A stretch of 62,431 nt of DNA, taken from contig CAMATH010000037.1 of NCBI GenBank assembly GCA_945860955.1, positions 1-62,431 of the forward strand, written 5' to 3'. The notes beneath the pieces were generated by a model. It did no database searches. It worked only from the letters and a program-made list of their open reading frames with translations, and was not told the DNA's origin. Positions within the stretch are counted from its first letter, which is position 1. Each line of letters begins with the position of its first letter. Below are positions 16,729 to 24,912 of the stretch, one piece after another. A program made the position numbers and the translations under genes. This DNA is from Planctomicrobium piriforme (lineage in GTDB: Bacteria; Planctomycetota; Planctomycetia; Planctomycetales; Planctomycetaceae).

Positions 16729-18474
16729 TCAACTACCCGACCGCTCGTACTTGAAATCCAAGGTCTCCTCGGCCACCGTGATTTTCTGAATCGCTTTCAA
16801 CAGGCTGGCTCGATTCGGTTTTTCGCGCCCGAAATCCGGCTCCGCGGAGAGCGCGAAGACCGTGAGGTGATACGTCTTCACCCCCGGTCCCTTCGAGCAC
16901 ATCGGATCGTACTCGGCACGTCGGCGATCGTTGAGTCCGAGTTTGCCGACCGACTTGGAGTTCGTATCGAGTTTCAAAACGTCGGCGGGAATGTCGTAGA
17001 CCAGCCAGTACGACTTCTCCTGGTCGGGGGCGGTATGCCACAGGCTGATCGCGAAGAATTTCGTTTCCGCGGGCGCGTCGCTCCATTCAATCGCCGGCGA
17101 TCGACCCGCCCCATCACACGTGCAGTCGATCGATAAAAATCCCCGCGCGTCGACCGAGGAACTCTTCAGCGTCAGCCGGGGGAGTTTTCTGTCGGGCTTC
17201 GTCCCTTTCGAGGAACGACCTTTCACGGCGGCGCGATCCTCTTCGGGGGGAGTGGGACGGCGGTCGTCTTGGGCACCGCGTTTTTCCCCTTTGCGTGGGG
17301 GGGGCGGAGGTGGGCGACGGTCATTCCCTCCCGGCCCACGTCGACGCGGCGTGTACGTCTCGCTCGTCTTTTTTTCGCTCGGGTCCACGAACTCGAACTT
17401 CGCTGATCCGTCATCGGCCAGCGTATAACTGACCGTCCCCTGGCGTTTGCCCACTTCATACGTCAGACGAAAGCTGCCCGGTTTCGACTCGACGAAGTCG
17501 GTGATTGTCGCACCGCGCATCGGTTGCAGCGCGGGACGCAACGGTTCGGCTCTCGGCTGTGGGTCAACCTGCCCTTCCCGCTCGATCACTTCACCAAAGA
17601 ATCCGCCATTGAGATACGGATATTTTTTTGTGGCGTGGTAGTGGTAATTCCCGTCGGCATCTTTGTGTCCGTTGAGGGAGTCCAGCCCGACCACCTTTGA
17701 ACCATCCGGTTCTTCGTAACCGTAAATCGGATATCCGTCGAGTGCGTAGGCGATCGGGTTCCCCTGCCCCACGACCTTTTGCAGATGGACGGGGGCAAGA
17801 TGGTAGTGGTAATCATCGGCCCGACCGCAATGCCCGCCGAATTCGTCGAGTTCCCCGAACAGATAGGCGTCATCGCCGCGATTGTTCAGCGGATTGAAAA
17901 TGGGAATTCCGTTCGCCGCCAGGGCGATCGCTCCCCGCAGAAAATTCCCCTTGGTGGATTGGGGCTTTTTCGCGGGGACCGGGCGCAGGGGAATCCGCCA
18001 GGCGTTTTCCCCAGTGTATTTCTGAGGCAATGGCACCTGCTGTTGCCAGGCCGTGATTCCGACCATCATACGGTGATCGGGAAGCCCGTTGGACTCGACA
18101 TAGAAGTAGTTTTCGTCCCAGCGGGTGGCGACCGCTTTGGCTTTGACGAACGCCGCGAAGGCCCGGGCCATTTCGGGGATCCCGTCTGCCCCTGGTTTCG
18201 CGTTCCGCTCTTCGCGTTGCGCCAAAAGCATCGGCAAGTCATTCACTGCCAGCGGATCCATGGCGGAATCCTTGTCGAGGGAGAGTACGCGGAAGATCCA
18301 TTGCGACGCGGACTGCGCGTCCGTCGGAATCGATTGTGGTTTTGCAGACTCGACTCGCGACGAACCCGACGCCGGCTTGCGATGAGAGCGCCCGGGATGG
18401 GCGAAGACGCCCTGGCGCGCGGTCAGAACCAGGACCACGATCGCTACACCCGAAATCACATGGCGGTTTGTCAT
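16729..18474 (-). CDS. secreted YHYH-domain plus PEBP-domain protein
   Basis: About 581 residues from ATG 18474, which begins a signal peptide (MTNRHVISGVAIVVLVLTAR ... VFAHPG). A YHYH domain follows (about residues 95-330) with DDYHYHLAP and DGNYHYHATKKYPY plus the GFFG segment; a Pro/Arg-rich linker comes next (around 370-425), and the C-terminus is a phosphatidylethanolamine-binding (YbhB-like) domain (CTCDGAGRSPAIEWSD, WLVYDIP). The YHYH domain is a His-rich, probably metal-binding secreted module of unknown chemistry. The frame stays open upstream into a sulfatase remnant, so an earlier start at 18627 is possible but would lack a signal peptide at the N-terminus. Confidence 0.8.
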   Translation of the reverse strand: MTNRHVISGVAIVVLVLTARQGVFAHPGRSHRKPASGSSRVESAKPQSIPTDAQSASQWIFRVLSLDKDSAMDPLAVNDLPMLLAQREERNAKPGADGIPEMARAFAAFVKAKAVATRWDENYFYVESNGLPDHRMMVGITAWQQQVPLPQKYTGENAWRIPLRPVPAKKPQSTKGNFLRGAIALAANGIPIFNPLNNRGDDAYLFGELDEFGGHCGRADDYHYHLAPVHLQKVVGQGNPIAYALDGYPIYGYEEPDGSKVVGLDSLNGHKDADGNYHYHATKKYPYLNGGFFGEVIEREGQVDPQPRAEPLRPALQPMRGATITDFVESKPGSFRLTYEVGKRQGTVSYTLADDGSAKFEFVDPSEKKTSETYTPRRRGPGGNDRRPPPPPPRKGEKRGAQDDRRPTPPEEDRAAVKGRSSKGTKPDRKLPRLTLKSSSVDARGFLSIDCTCDGAGRSPAIEWSDAPAETKFFAISLWHTAPDQEKSYWLVYDIPADVLKLDTNSKSVGKLGLNDRRRAEYDPMCSKGPGVKTYHLTVFALSAEPDFGREKPNRASLLKAIQKITVAEETLDFKYERSGS

Positions 18475-18898
18475 TGGCTGTTCGTCGGCCTCGGCGGCTT
18501 GCGGTTGCTGTGGGCGCGCTTTCCACGCTCCGGGGGTGAAGGCCCATCTCCATTGTACCATTTTCAGATCGCCGTCGAAGATCGCCTTCTTGCCTCCGCC
18601 GGACCCGTTATCCGACATGTAGATCACATAGGTGTTGTCGTCGAGATGGAACCGATCTATCGCATCCAGAACCCGTCCGACGCCGGTGTCGAGATCCTCA
18701 GTAATGGCGGCGATGGCATTCTGTTTGCCATTTGTCCGCGGTTCTCAGCTACTCGGCCACGGTCGGGTGCATCGGCACCGAGAGTCCATTCCAGCCCAGG
18801 TCGTCGGCGAGCAGGAACACGATGTTGGGGCGATAATCCGCAAGCCCATTGGTCGTCCGACTACCGCACACCACACAAAGACTGACCAACCACCGCAT
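18475..18898 (-). pseudogene. collapsed sulfatase pseudogene
   Basis: From ATG 18898 a signal-peptide-like start (MRWLVSLCVVCGSRTTNGLA) leads into YRPNIVFLLADDLGWNGLSV, the sulfatase N-terminal metal site, then PMHPTVAE and a stop at 18749. Directly after it, in another frame, NAIAAITEDLDTGVGRVLDA and NTYVIYMSDNGSGGG match the middle of the same enzyme family. The roughly 200-residue block between these motifs, including the CxPSR formylglycine site, is gone, as is the C-terminal half. The second fragment then runs in frame into the YHYH gene. It cannot encode an active sulfatase. Confidence 0.8.
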
Positions 18899-19012
18899 TT
18901 TCAAGACACTGGGACTTACGGGTTGGGAATTGAACTGGATGAGGTAAAAAAAATCCACAAAACGGGTCGAAACTTACGAATGTGCGATATTGATCCCGAG
19001 CCGCGCAACGGG

Positions 19013-19052
19013 AGACGCCGGTTCCCAAGCGAAAGGCTGGAAACCGGCGTCT
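19013..19052. other. stem-loop downstream of the Ig-repeat gene
   Basis: AGACGCCGGTT (19013-19023) pairs with AACCGGCGTCT (19042-19052) around an 18-base loop. With the hairpin at 19076-19104 it lies just past the 3' end of the leftward Ig-repeat gene. No T tract follows, so 3' end protection or attenuation is as likely as termination. Confidence 0.45.
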
Positions 19053-19075
19053 GTAACGCGATCGCGAAATGGAAG

Positions 19076-19104
19076 CCCGTGACCAGGACTCAGCCGGTCA
19101 CGGG
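19076..19104 (-). terminator. hairpin 34 bases past the Ig-repeat stop, possible terminator
   Basis: CCCGTGACC (19076-19084) pairs perfectly with GGTCACGGG (19096-19104), loop of 11 bases. It is the first structure met by polymerase after the leftward Ig-repeat gene. The absence of a U run makes it at best a non-canonical terminator. Confidence 0.4.
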
Positions 19105-19137
19105 CGGTTGCCGGAGTGTGCTTCGTTCGAAACCGGA

Positions 19138-21945
19138 CTACACAAAGTTGACCGTGTAGTCGCGCGAACTGGTCGCACCCACGGTGTCGGTCGCGGTTAC
19201 GGTGAACGAAATGGACCCGGCGACATCAGACTGGCCAAACACCTGAACGATGTCACCAATGATGTTGATGCCAATGTTCGCGAAGTTATTCACGACATTG
19301 CTGAGGCTCATCACATGGGTCCCCGTTCCACCGCTCGCCAGAATGAACTGCTGGTACTGTTGCGAACTGAAGCCATTTGGCAATGTAGTTGGGGTGATAT
19401 TCAACGGCGTGCTGATCGTCACCGCGAAGTTCTGGGCAGCGAACGCCCCCAGGGTGTCCGTCGCTCGAATCGTGAAGGCGAAGGTCCCCACGGCTGTCGG
19501 TGTTCCGGTCACCGCCCCGTTTGCCGGATTCAAATTCAATCCGTTCGGCAATGCGCCACTCGCGACCGTGTAGGTCAACGCTCCCGTACCACCGTTCGCC
19601 ACCACCTGTTGACTGTAGCCGGCGAAATTCTGCGTCCAGTTCGACAGGGTCGCGGTTGTGATGTTCACCGCCGCGCCGACAATAATCGTGTAGTCCTTTG
19701 CCCCCGTCGAGCCCACTGAGTCGGTCGCCGTCACGGTGAAGTTGAAGGTATTGGCGACGGTCGGTGTGCCGCTCAGAATGCCGGTCGTGGAATTCAGGTT
19801 CATGCCGGTCGGCAAATTGCCGCTGGTCACCGCGAATGTCTTCGCACCCGTGCCCCCCGTGGTTCCGAGAGTCTGGCTGTAGTTGAGCTGGTTCTGCGTC
19901 GCGTTGGGCAGTGACTCGGGAGTCACGACGATGGCGGGATTGATCACCACCGTATACGCCTTCGACGCGGTCGCGCTCACCGAATCGGTAGCCGTCACCG
20001 TGAAGTTGAACGTATTCGCGACGGTCGGTGTGCCACTCAAGACGCCGGTGTTGGGATCCAGCGTCAGTCCGTTCGGGAGCGTTCCCACCGTGACGGCGAA
20101 CGTCGAAGCCCCGGTTCCGCCAGTGGCCGCGATCGCCTGACTGTATCCCGACTTGCCAACCGTCCAATCCGCCAGCGACGCCGGCGTGATGTTCAAAGTC
20201 GAATTGATCGTGATGCTGTAGGCCTGCTCGTCGAACGCACCGACCGTATCGGTCGCCCGGAGGATGAACACCGACGTCCCCGTCGCGGTGGGGGTGCCGG
20301 TGATCGTGGCACCGACCAGATTCAGCCCTGCGGGGAGGGTTCCCGAGGCGACCGAGATCGTCTTGGCACCAGTTCCCCCAACAGTCGCGATCGACTGATT
20401 GTAGCTCGTCCCCGATGTTCCATTCGGCACAGTCGTCGTCGTGATGTCAACTGGGGCATTGATGACCACGGAATACGCCTGGTCATCCGACGCGCCAATC
20501 GTGTCGGTCGCCTTGACCGTGAAGGCGAATGTTCCGACGGCGGACGGAGTACCACTCAGAACACCGGTTGCCGAATTCAATGTCAGCCCGGTCGGAATCG
20601 TGCCGGTCAAGAGACTGTACGTCAATGCTCCGGTTCCGCCAGTGGCGACGACAGGTTGGAGGTAGCCCGCGAAATTCTGAGTCCAGGCGGGAAGAGTGGT
20701 GGTGGTGATCAGGACCGGGGCGTTAATCGTCAGCGAGTACGCCTGGGTGTCGGTACCGCCGTTGGCATCAACCACCCTCACGGTGAAGTTGGAGACCCCC
20801 GAGGCGGTCGGCGTCCCCGAGATCAACCCGCTGGTCGGATTGAGGGTGAGGCCGGTCGGAAGCGCTCCCGCGCTGACCGAGAATTGCAGCGGTCCGAAAC
20901 CACCGTTGGTTGAGATGAGCTGCGAATAGCCAGGGAGGTTCTGAGTCCAGGCGGGCAGCGTCGTCGTGACGATGTCGATCGCCGCGAATCGTGACAGAAT
21001 CAGCGTGGGTCTCTGAGCGAACGAGGTCTGTGCCGCCGAGCCGGCGATCGTCGCGCCGTAGATCACCGAGGGACCATTGAAATTGGTCTTGGTGTTCGCG
21101 TTCGCGGTACTCAGCAGCAACGTTCCCCCACCGCCGGCGACGGGGGCACCCGCGAAGCTGAACTGGGCCAGACCGTTGAAGTTGGTCGCTCCGGGAAGAG
21201 CGGTGTTTTGTTCGATGTTGACGAGGTTGTTCTGGCCAGCGGAGACCGTCACAAACGTGCTGCGAAACGTCGAATCATCGACATTCAGGACACTGTTTCC
21301 CGACGGACCGACGTTGAACGTCGCGGGAAGTGTGAAGGTGGAGTTCTTGACCGTGGTCACGTTTCGCCCCAGGCTCGTGTCCACCGTGGTGGCACTCGTC
21401 ACCAGGACATTCTGCAGCTCGATCGTGTCATCACCGGCAAGTGAGGCGATCACGACCGATCCGCGGACCGAGCTGTCTTTCATCAGAAAGGTGTCGCCGC
21501 CGCTCCCCTGCAGGGTGACGATGACGCTGCCGGGCAACGTCGCTCCCTTGCTGTCGATCGTGACGACCGACCGCTCAAACCCCGTGAAGCTCGAGAGGAA
21601 GTCGACGTAGACGTTGAACCGCACGTCGCTGAATTTGAAACTGGCGGGGTTGATCGAGCCGTTGACCGTGGTGTTGGCCCCAGGTGTCACCAGGAAGTTC
21701 GACGGGTTATTCGAATCGGTCGAGATGGTTACGTCGCGATTGCCGAAGGTGTAACCGGTGACAAACAGGCTTCCACCGAGAATCTTGGCATCGACATTGG
21801 TCGCTGCCAGCAGCACTCGCGATTCGAGCGGTTCCAGGCGAAGAGAGAATCCGTTACGTTGCCGAGCGGCAGGCCGGGGGTCGCGAGTACGCCGGACGAG
21901 CGATGACAGAAACGAAACCGAAGGCTTCCAGAAGACAAACGCCAT
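19138..21945 (-). CDS. giant secreted Ig-repeat (He_PIG-type) surface protein
   Basis: A 935-residue protein from ATG 21945 (TGAGGT nine bases upstream). The N-terminal 50 residues carry the basic stretch RRTRDPRPAARQRNGF followed by LEPLESRVLLAA, the planctomycete export/anchor signature. Residues about 50-325 are beta-rich, with beta-solenoid character. Then seven Ig-like repeats of about 80-85 residues follow, each beginning with an IT-T-TLP-like strand and containing the motif GGTGALTYSV-x-LPTGLTLN-x-SG-LSGTPT. The repeats suggest an extended adhesin or matrix protein. Repeats 4 and 5 share an almost identical block (GTPTVANTFNFTVTATDS). The ligand is unknown. Confidence 0.82.
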   Translation of the reverse strand: MAFVFWKPSVSFLSSLVRRTRDPRPAARQRNGFSLRLEPLESRVLLAATNVDAKILGGSLFVTGYTFGNRDVTISTDSNNPSNFLVTPGANTTVNGSINPASFKFSDVRFNVYVDFLSSFTGFERSVVTIDSKGATLPGSVIVTLQGSGGDTFLMKDSSVRGSVVIASLAGDDTIELQNVLVTSATTVDTSLGRNVTTVKNSTFTLPATFNVGPSGNSVLNVDDSTFRSTFVTVSAGQNNLVNIEQNTALPGATNFNGLAQFSFAGAPVAGGGGTLLLSTANANTKTNFNGPSVIYGATIAGSAAQTSFAQRPTLILSRFAAIDIVTTTLPAWTQNLPGYSQLISTNGGFGPLQFSVSAGALPTGLTLNPTSGLISGTPTASGVSNFTVRVVDANGGTDTQAYSLTINAPVLITTTTLPAWTQNFAGYLQPVVATGGTGALTYSLLTGTIPTGLTLNSATGVLSGTPSAVGTFAFTVKATDTIGASDDQAYSVVINAPVDITTTTVPNGTSGTSYNQSIATVGGTGAKTISVASGTLPAGLNLVGATITGTPTATGTSVFILRATDTVGAFDEQAYSITINSTLNITPASLADWTVGKSGYSQAIAATGGTGASTFAVTVGTLPNGLTLDPNTGVLSGTPTVANTFNFTVTATDSVSATASKAYTVVINPAIVVTPESLPNATQNQLNYSQTLGTTGGTGAKTFAVTSGNLPTGMNLNSTTGILSGTPTVANTFNFTVTATDSVGSTGAKDYTIIVGAAVNITTATLSNWTQNFAGYSQQVVANGGTGALTYTVASGALPNGLNLNPANGAVTGTPTAVGTFAFTIRATDTLGAFAAQNFAVTISTPLNITPTTLPNGFSSQQYQQFILASGGTGTHVMSLSNVVNNFANIGINIIGDIVQVFGQSDVAGSISFTVTATDTVGATSSRDYTVNFV

Positions 21946-21985
21946 GTGTAGACCTCAGAAGTGCGAACCACAGAAGTAGAAACTT

Positions 21986-22071
21986 GGTATGGCTTGCAAG
22001 ACGTCGAGCGGTTTTACCCAACCGCCCGGTCCCCCTCGTCTTGAGGTCCATCGCCGCGACTTTATCCATAC
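21986..22071 (-). ncRNA. potentially structured 5' leader of the Ig-repeat gene
   Basis: Read leftwards, three nested stems can form: GTATGG/CCATAC (22066-22071 with 21987-21992), CAAGACG/CGTCTTG (22037-22043 with 21997-22003) and GCGGTT/AACCGC (22020-22025 with 22008-22013, loop of six). The element ends about 40 bases before the start codon. It matches no riboswitch class I could recall. It could equally be a chance fold in GC-rich DNA. Confidence 0.4.
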
Positions 22072-22103
22072 TCCGCAGTCGCCAAACCAAACCCATCTTA
22101 TTC

Positions 22104-22131
22104 AGAATACCACAAAGGTGTCGAAAGGCAA
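22104..22131 (-). promoter_or_regulatory. possible promoter of the Ig-repeat gene
   Basis: On the minus strand TTGCCT (22126-22131) and TATTCT (22104-22109) are 16 bases apart, about 160 bases upstream of the start codon and just before the structured leader. This would give a transcript that contains all three stems. It is a consensus resemblance only. Confidence 0.35.
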
Positions 22132-22253
22132 GTTCTTTTGCCACAAAATATACACCCATGTACACATACGGGAGTGCCGCGTGACGATTATGCTGAATAC
22201 GGCAGTTCTTCCAGTTCGCGTTGAGCCCTAATCAACCCCCAGGTCACGTTTCC

Positions 22254-24383
22254 ATGTCCCTCCCGACAGTCCACTGGCTGCTCAGGCCCATCGTCCGTCG
22301 GCCAATCGTCGGACTGGTCGTGACGATGGCAAGGATTTTCCTGTTTGTGTCGGTCACCACACCCGTCTTGGCGGACGACGCGGGAGATCGACTGGAAGCG
22401 TTCACCGGGGGACATTCCCGGTTGGTCTGGGTGCAGGATCAAGGCGACGCCCAGGACGACACGCTGGCACGGGGCAGGAAACTCCGGCTGATGGGTCTCG
22501 ACTCGCGCGACGGTCTCGGGGAACGCGCGCTTCGAACGGCGATTCAGAACTACGCGAAGCCGCTACTGACTCCGGATGGGTCGGCGGTGGTCTATTCCGA
22601 CCACTTCGCAGGGAAGGTGTTTGTTGTGGACTGGCGGAGTGGAGAGTCACGCGAGTTGTGTGCCGGCTTCGCGCTCGACGTTTGGGCCGACCCGGTCGAC
22701 GGGACGACTTGGGTCTATCACGGGACCCGCAACAAACCGCTTGAGAACTACATCTATAAACAGGTCCGCCGAACGCGGATTGACGCTCCGTCAAAGTCGG
22801 AACCAGTGTGGGACGCGACACAGATCGGTCCGGACAACTTCCAACTGTCGGCCGACGGGTCGCGGGCCGCGGGGGAGTTCCCCTGGCCCGACGCGGGGGT
22901 CGCTGACCTGACCCGGGGAAAGTGGAAGAAGCGGGCGACCGGTTGCTGGGCCTCGCTGGCCCCCGACAACAGCGGCCTGTGTGCCGTCTTCGATGGTCCC
23001 CATCGAAACTGGCAACTGCGGGGAAATGACCCAAACCGCCAGTGGGTCATCAATCTCAACGCCGCCCCGGGGATGGATGGGCACGAAGTGTTTCATCCCC
23101 GCTGGTCAAACCACGTACGCTATCTCACTCTGACGGGTCCGTATGCGGTGAAGGGGGCATTGAACTTCATTTCGGGGGGTGGCCCCAAAGTTGAAGTTTT
23201 AATCGGCCGGCTTTCTCCGGAATTCGACAAGGTGGAAGCTTGGTTGCAGGCGACTTCCAACACCCGGGGTGACTTTCACCCCGACCTGTGGATCGCGGGG
23301 GGTGAACAGAGCAGTGTACCCGGGGAGATCGCGGGAGACCCGTTGTCGCCGCAAGCCGCTGAGTTGACCAGCGATCTCTCGCACACGGTCTTTGTTTGGC
23401 GCGACGCCCGCTCGCAAAACCAGGTCGGCGGGAGTGGTGATGTTCCGGAATCGTGCCAGGTCGTACCCAACGGGGCGGTTCTATTTGATCGACACTTCGC
23501 GATGCACCTTCGCGGCGGGATGTTTGTCGCGAGTGGTGCCGCGCCGGCGGGATTGAGTCGATGCGACTCCACCGGTCAATACGCACTCTCGTTCGTCATG
23601 ACCCCCGAGTCGATCGGCAAACAGGGCGTCGGCGCTGTCGTGGCGATCGTGGACACAAAAGGAGTTGCGTTATTGGTTGTGGAACAGAACGGCCGACGAC
23701 TCAACCTGCGGCTCCCTCCCGGTGAAAAGGGACGACCGACAAAGTTCCCCGTCGGAGACTTGGGGGGCGCTCGGCCCCACGCCGTGACAATCTCGTATCA
23801 GGCGGGCGAATTGCGGATCTGGTTTCAGGGAGATCTGGTACGGAGGGAACGGACCGCTCTCGCCAGCCCGGCGCGCTGGAACGGAGCCGAGCTGCGGTTT
23901 GGATCGGAAAAACCGACCGGCGACGGTTGGCGCGGACGGATTGAACGGGTTCGATTGGAGGACCGTTCCACCGACAAATCGGTCCTCGCGGCTGATTACC
24001 AACGGCTCGTCGCCGACCTCACTCAACGCCGGCCGCTACCGCAGTGGAAAGTCCGTGGGACAGTCCGGCAAGCGACCCCAATTCCCACGATGGAAGCGAT
24101 CGCCCCCTATCGCCGGGCGCTGATCCTGCACGACGTCGACATTACCGAAGTCCTGCGGGGTGAATTGCAAACGAAGAGAATCCTCGTTGCGCGGTGGGGA
24201 TTGCTTGACGGCCGACCGGTGAAGGGGGCCGAGCCAAAGGCCGGTGAGACACTCGAATTCACACTGGAGTCACTCGGGGGACACCCAGAATTGGAGTCGG
24301 AACGGCAGTTGATCGAAACCGACGACGTCGATCTCCCGGCGTTTCTCGATGTGGGGCAGAGTCTGGAGTTGGAGCAGGAATGA
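22254..24383 (+). CDS. secreted protein with WD/TolB-like propeller and LamG-like domain
   Basis: About 709 residues from ATG 22254; a TTG at 22221 and an ATG at 22326 are alternatives and none has a good ribosome-binding site. Residues 1-43 are a signal sequence (RRPIVGLVVTMARIFLFVSV ending TPVLADDAG). Residues about 50-390 read like a TolB/WD beta-propeller (LLTPDGSAVVYSDH, NFQLSADGSRAAGEF, GCWASLAPDNSGLCAVF). Residues about 430-590 resemble a concanavalin/LamG fold (GQYALSFVMTPESIG, AVTISYQAGELRIWFQGDLV). The last 110 residues are unassigned. No catalytic motif was recognised; extracellular binding is the likely role. Confidence 0.72.
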   Translation: MSLPTVHWLLRPIVRRPIVGLVVTMARIFLFVSVTTPVLADDAGDRLEAFTGGHSRLVWVQDQGDAQDDTLARGRKLRLMGLDSRDGLGERALRTAIQNYAKPLLTPDGSAVVYSDHFAGKVFVVDWRSGESRELCAGFALDVWADPVDGTTWVYHGTRNKPLENYIYKQVRRTRIDAPSKSEPVWDATQIGPDNFQLSADGSRAAGEFPWPDAGVADLTRGKWKKRATGCWASLAPDNSGLCAVFDGPHRNWQLRGNDPNRQWVINLNAAPGMDGHEVFHPRWSNHVRYLTLTGPYAVKGALNFISGGGPKVEVLIGRLSPEFDKVEAWLQATSNTRGDFHPDLWIAGGEQSSVPGEIAGDPLSPQAAELTSDLSHTVFVWRDARSQNQVGGSGDVPESCQVVPNGAVLFDRHFAMHLRGGMFVASGAAPAGLSRCDSTGQYALSFVMTPESIGKQGVGAVVAIVDTKGVALLVVEQNGRRLNLRLPPGEKGRPTKFPVGDLGGARPHAVTISYQAGELRIWFQGDLVRRERTALASPARWNGAELRFGSEKPTGDGWRGRIERVRLEDRSTDKSVLAADYQRLVADLTQRRPLPQWKVRGTVRQATPIPTMEAIAPYRRALILHDVDITEVLRGELQTKRILVARWGLLDGRPVKGAEPKAGETLEFTLESLGGHPELESERQLIETDDVDLPAFLDVGQSLELEQE

Positions 24384-24471
24384 CTGATTCGGTTCGCGGC
24401 GAAGAGGCGAAGCCACGACGGGGGGGCAAACTCGAGCGAGGTGCGAACGGTTTGAAGCGAGGGTGTCGCTC

Positions 24472-24500
24472 TTGACTTCGACATATCGCCAGTCTATATA
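24472..24500 (+). promoter_or_regulatory. sigma-70 promoter of the PadR operon
   Basis: TTGACT (24472-24477) and TATATA (24495-24500) are separated by exactly 17 bases, a near-consensus housekeeping promoter 32 bases before the PadR start. The -10 box lies inside an inverted repeat (24492-24505), which strongly suggests autorepression. Confidence 0.7.
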
Positions 24501-24505
24501 TTGAC
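24492..24505. promoter_or_regulatory. probable PadR operator over the -10 box
   Basis: GTC-T-ATATAT-T-GAC is symmetric except at two positions: GTC and GAC arms around a self-complementary ATATAT core. AT-rich dyads next to their own gene are the usual binding sites of PadR-type repressors. Protein binding is inferred. Confidence 0.55.
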
Positions 24506-24531
24506 TATCTATCTATTCCTCGGAGGTGGTG

Positions 24532-24888
24532 GTGAAGAGTTCTTCGAATTCGGACTGGATGAAAGGAAGTCTCGACCTGATGGTACTCTCGGTGCTGGCG
24601 GGTGGCTCAAAGTATGGCTATCTGCTGCAGCAGGAGTTACAGCAGGCGAGCGGCGGCCTGGTGGAATTGCAGGCGGGTACGATGTACCCGTTGCTGCACC
24701 GCCTGGAGTCGGAAGAGTGGATTCGCAGTCGTTGGGATGAGACGACGGGACGACGCCGAAAGTGGTACGAACTGACTGACGCAGGACGGAACCGTCTCAC
24801 GCAGCAGGCGCGTGAATGGCAGTCGTACGCCGATTGCATTCGGGCGCTTCTCGCCCGGGTGATTGACCCCGTTCCTCGCCCGGCTTGA
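24532..24888 (+). CDS. PadR-family transcriptional regulator
   Basis: A 118-residue winged-helix repressor. Three GTG codons lie in tandem at 24526, 24529 and 24532; the last is preferred since GGAGG (24522-24526) is then five bases upstream. Core motifs: MKGSLDLMVLSVLAGGSKYG (helix 1), GTMYPLLHRLESEEWI (recognition helix), RRRKWYELTDAGRNRL (wing). The following gene encodes a membrane protein with a helical N-terminal domain, a common partner of small PadR proteins. It likely represses both genes through the dyad at 24492-24505. Confidence 0.9.
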   Translation: MKSSSNSDWMKGSLDLMVLSVLAGGSKYGYLLQQELQQASGGLVELQAGTMYPLLHRLESEEWIRSRWDETTGRRRKWYELTDAGRNRLTQQAREWQSYADCIRALLARVIDPVPRPA

Positions 24889-24912
24889 ACTGGACCGTGA
24901 AGAGTGACTGCA

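Noticed and set aside
19141-20975. CRISPR-like array
   Set aside because: The roughly 250-base period is coding and corresponds to Ig-like protein repeats, not short direct repeats with spacers.
21997-22043. Known c-di-GMP or TPP riboswitch in the Ig-repeat leader
   Set aside because: Conserved core strings of these classes are absent; kept only as an unnamed structured leader.
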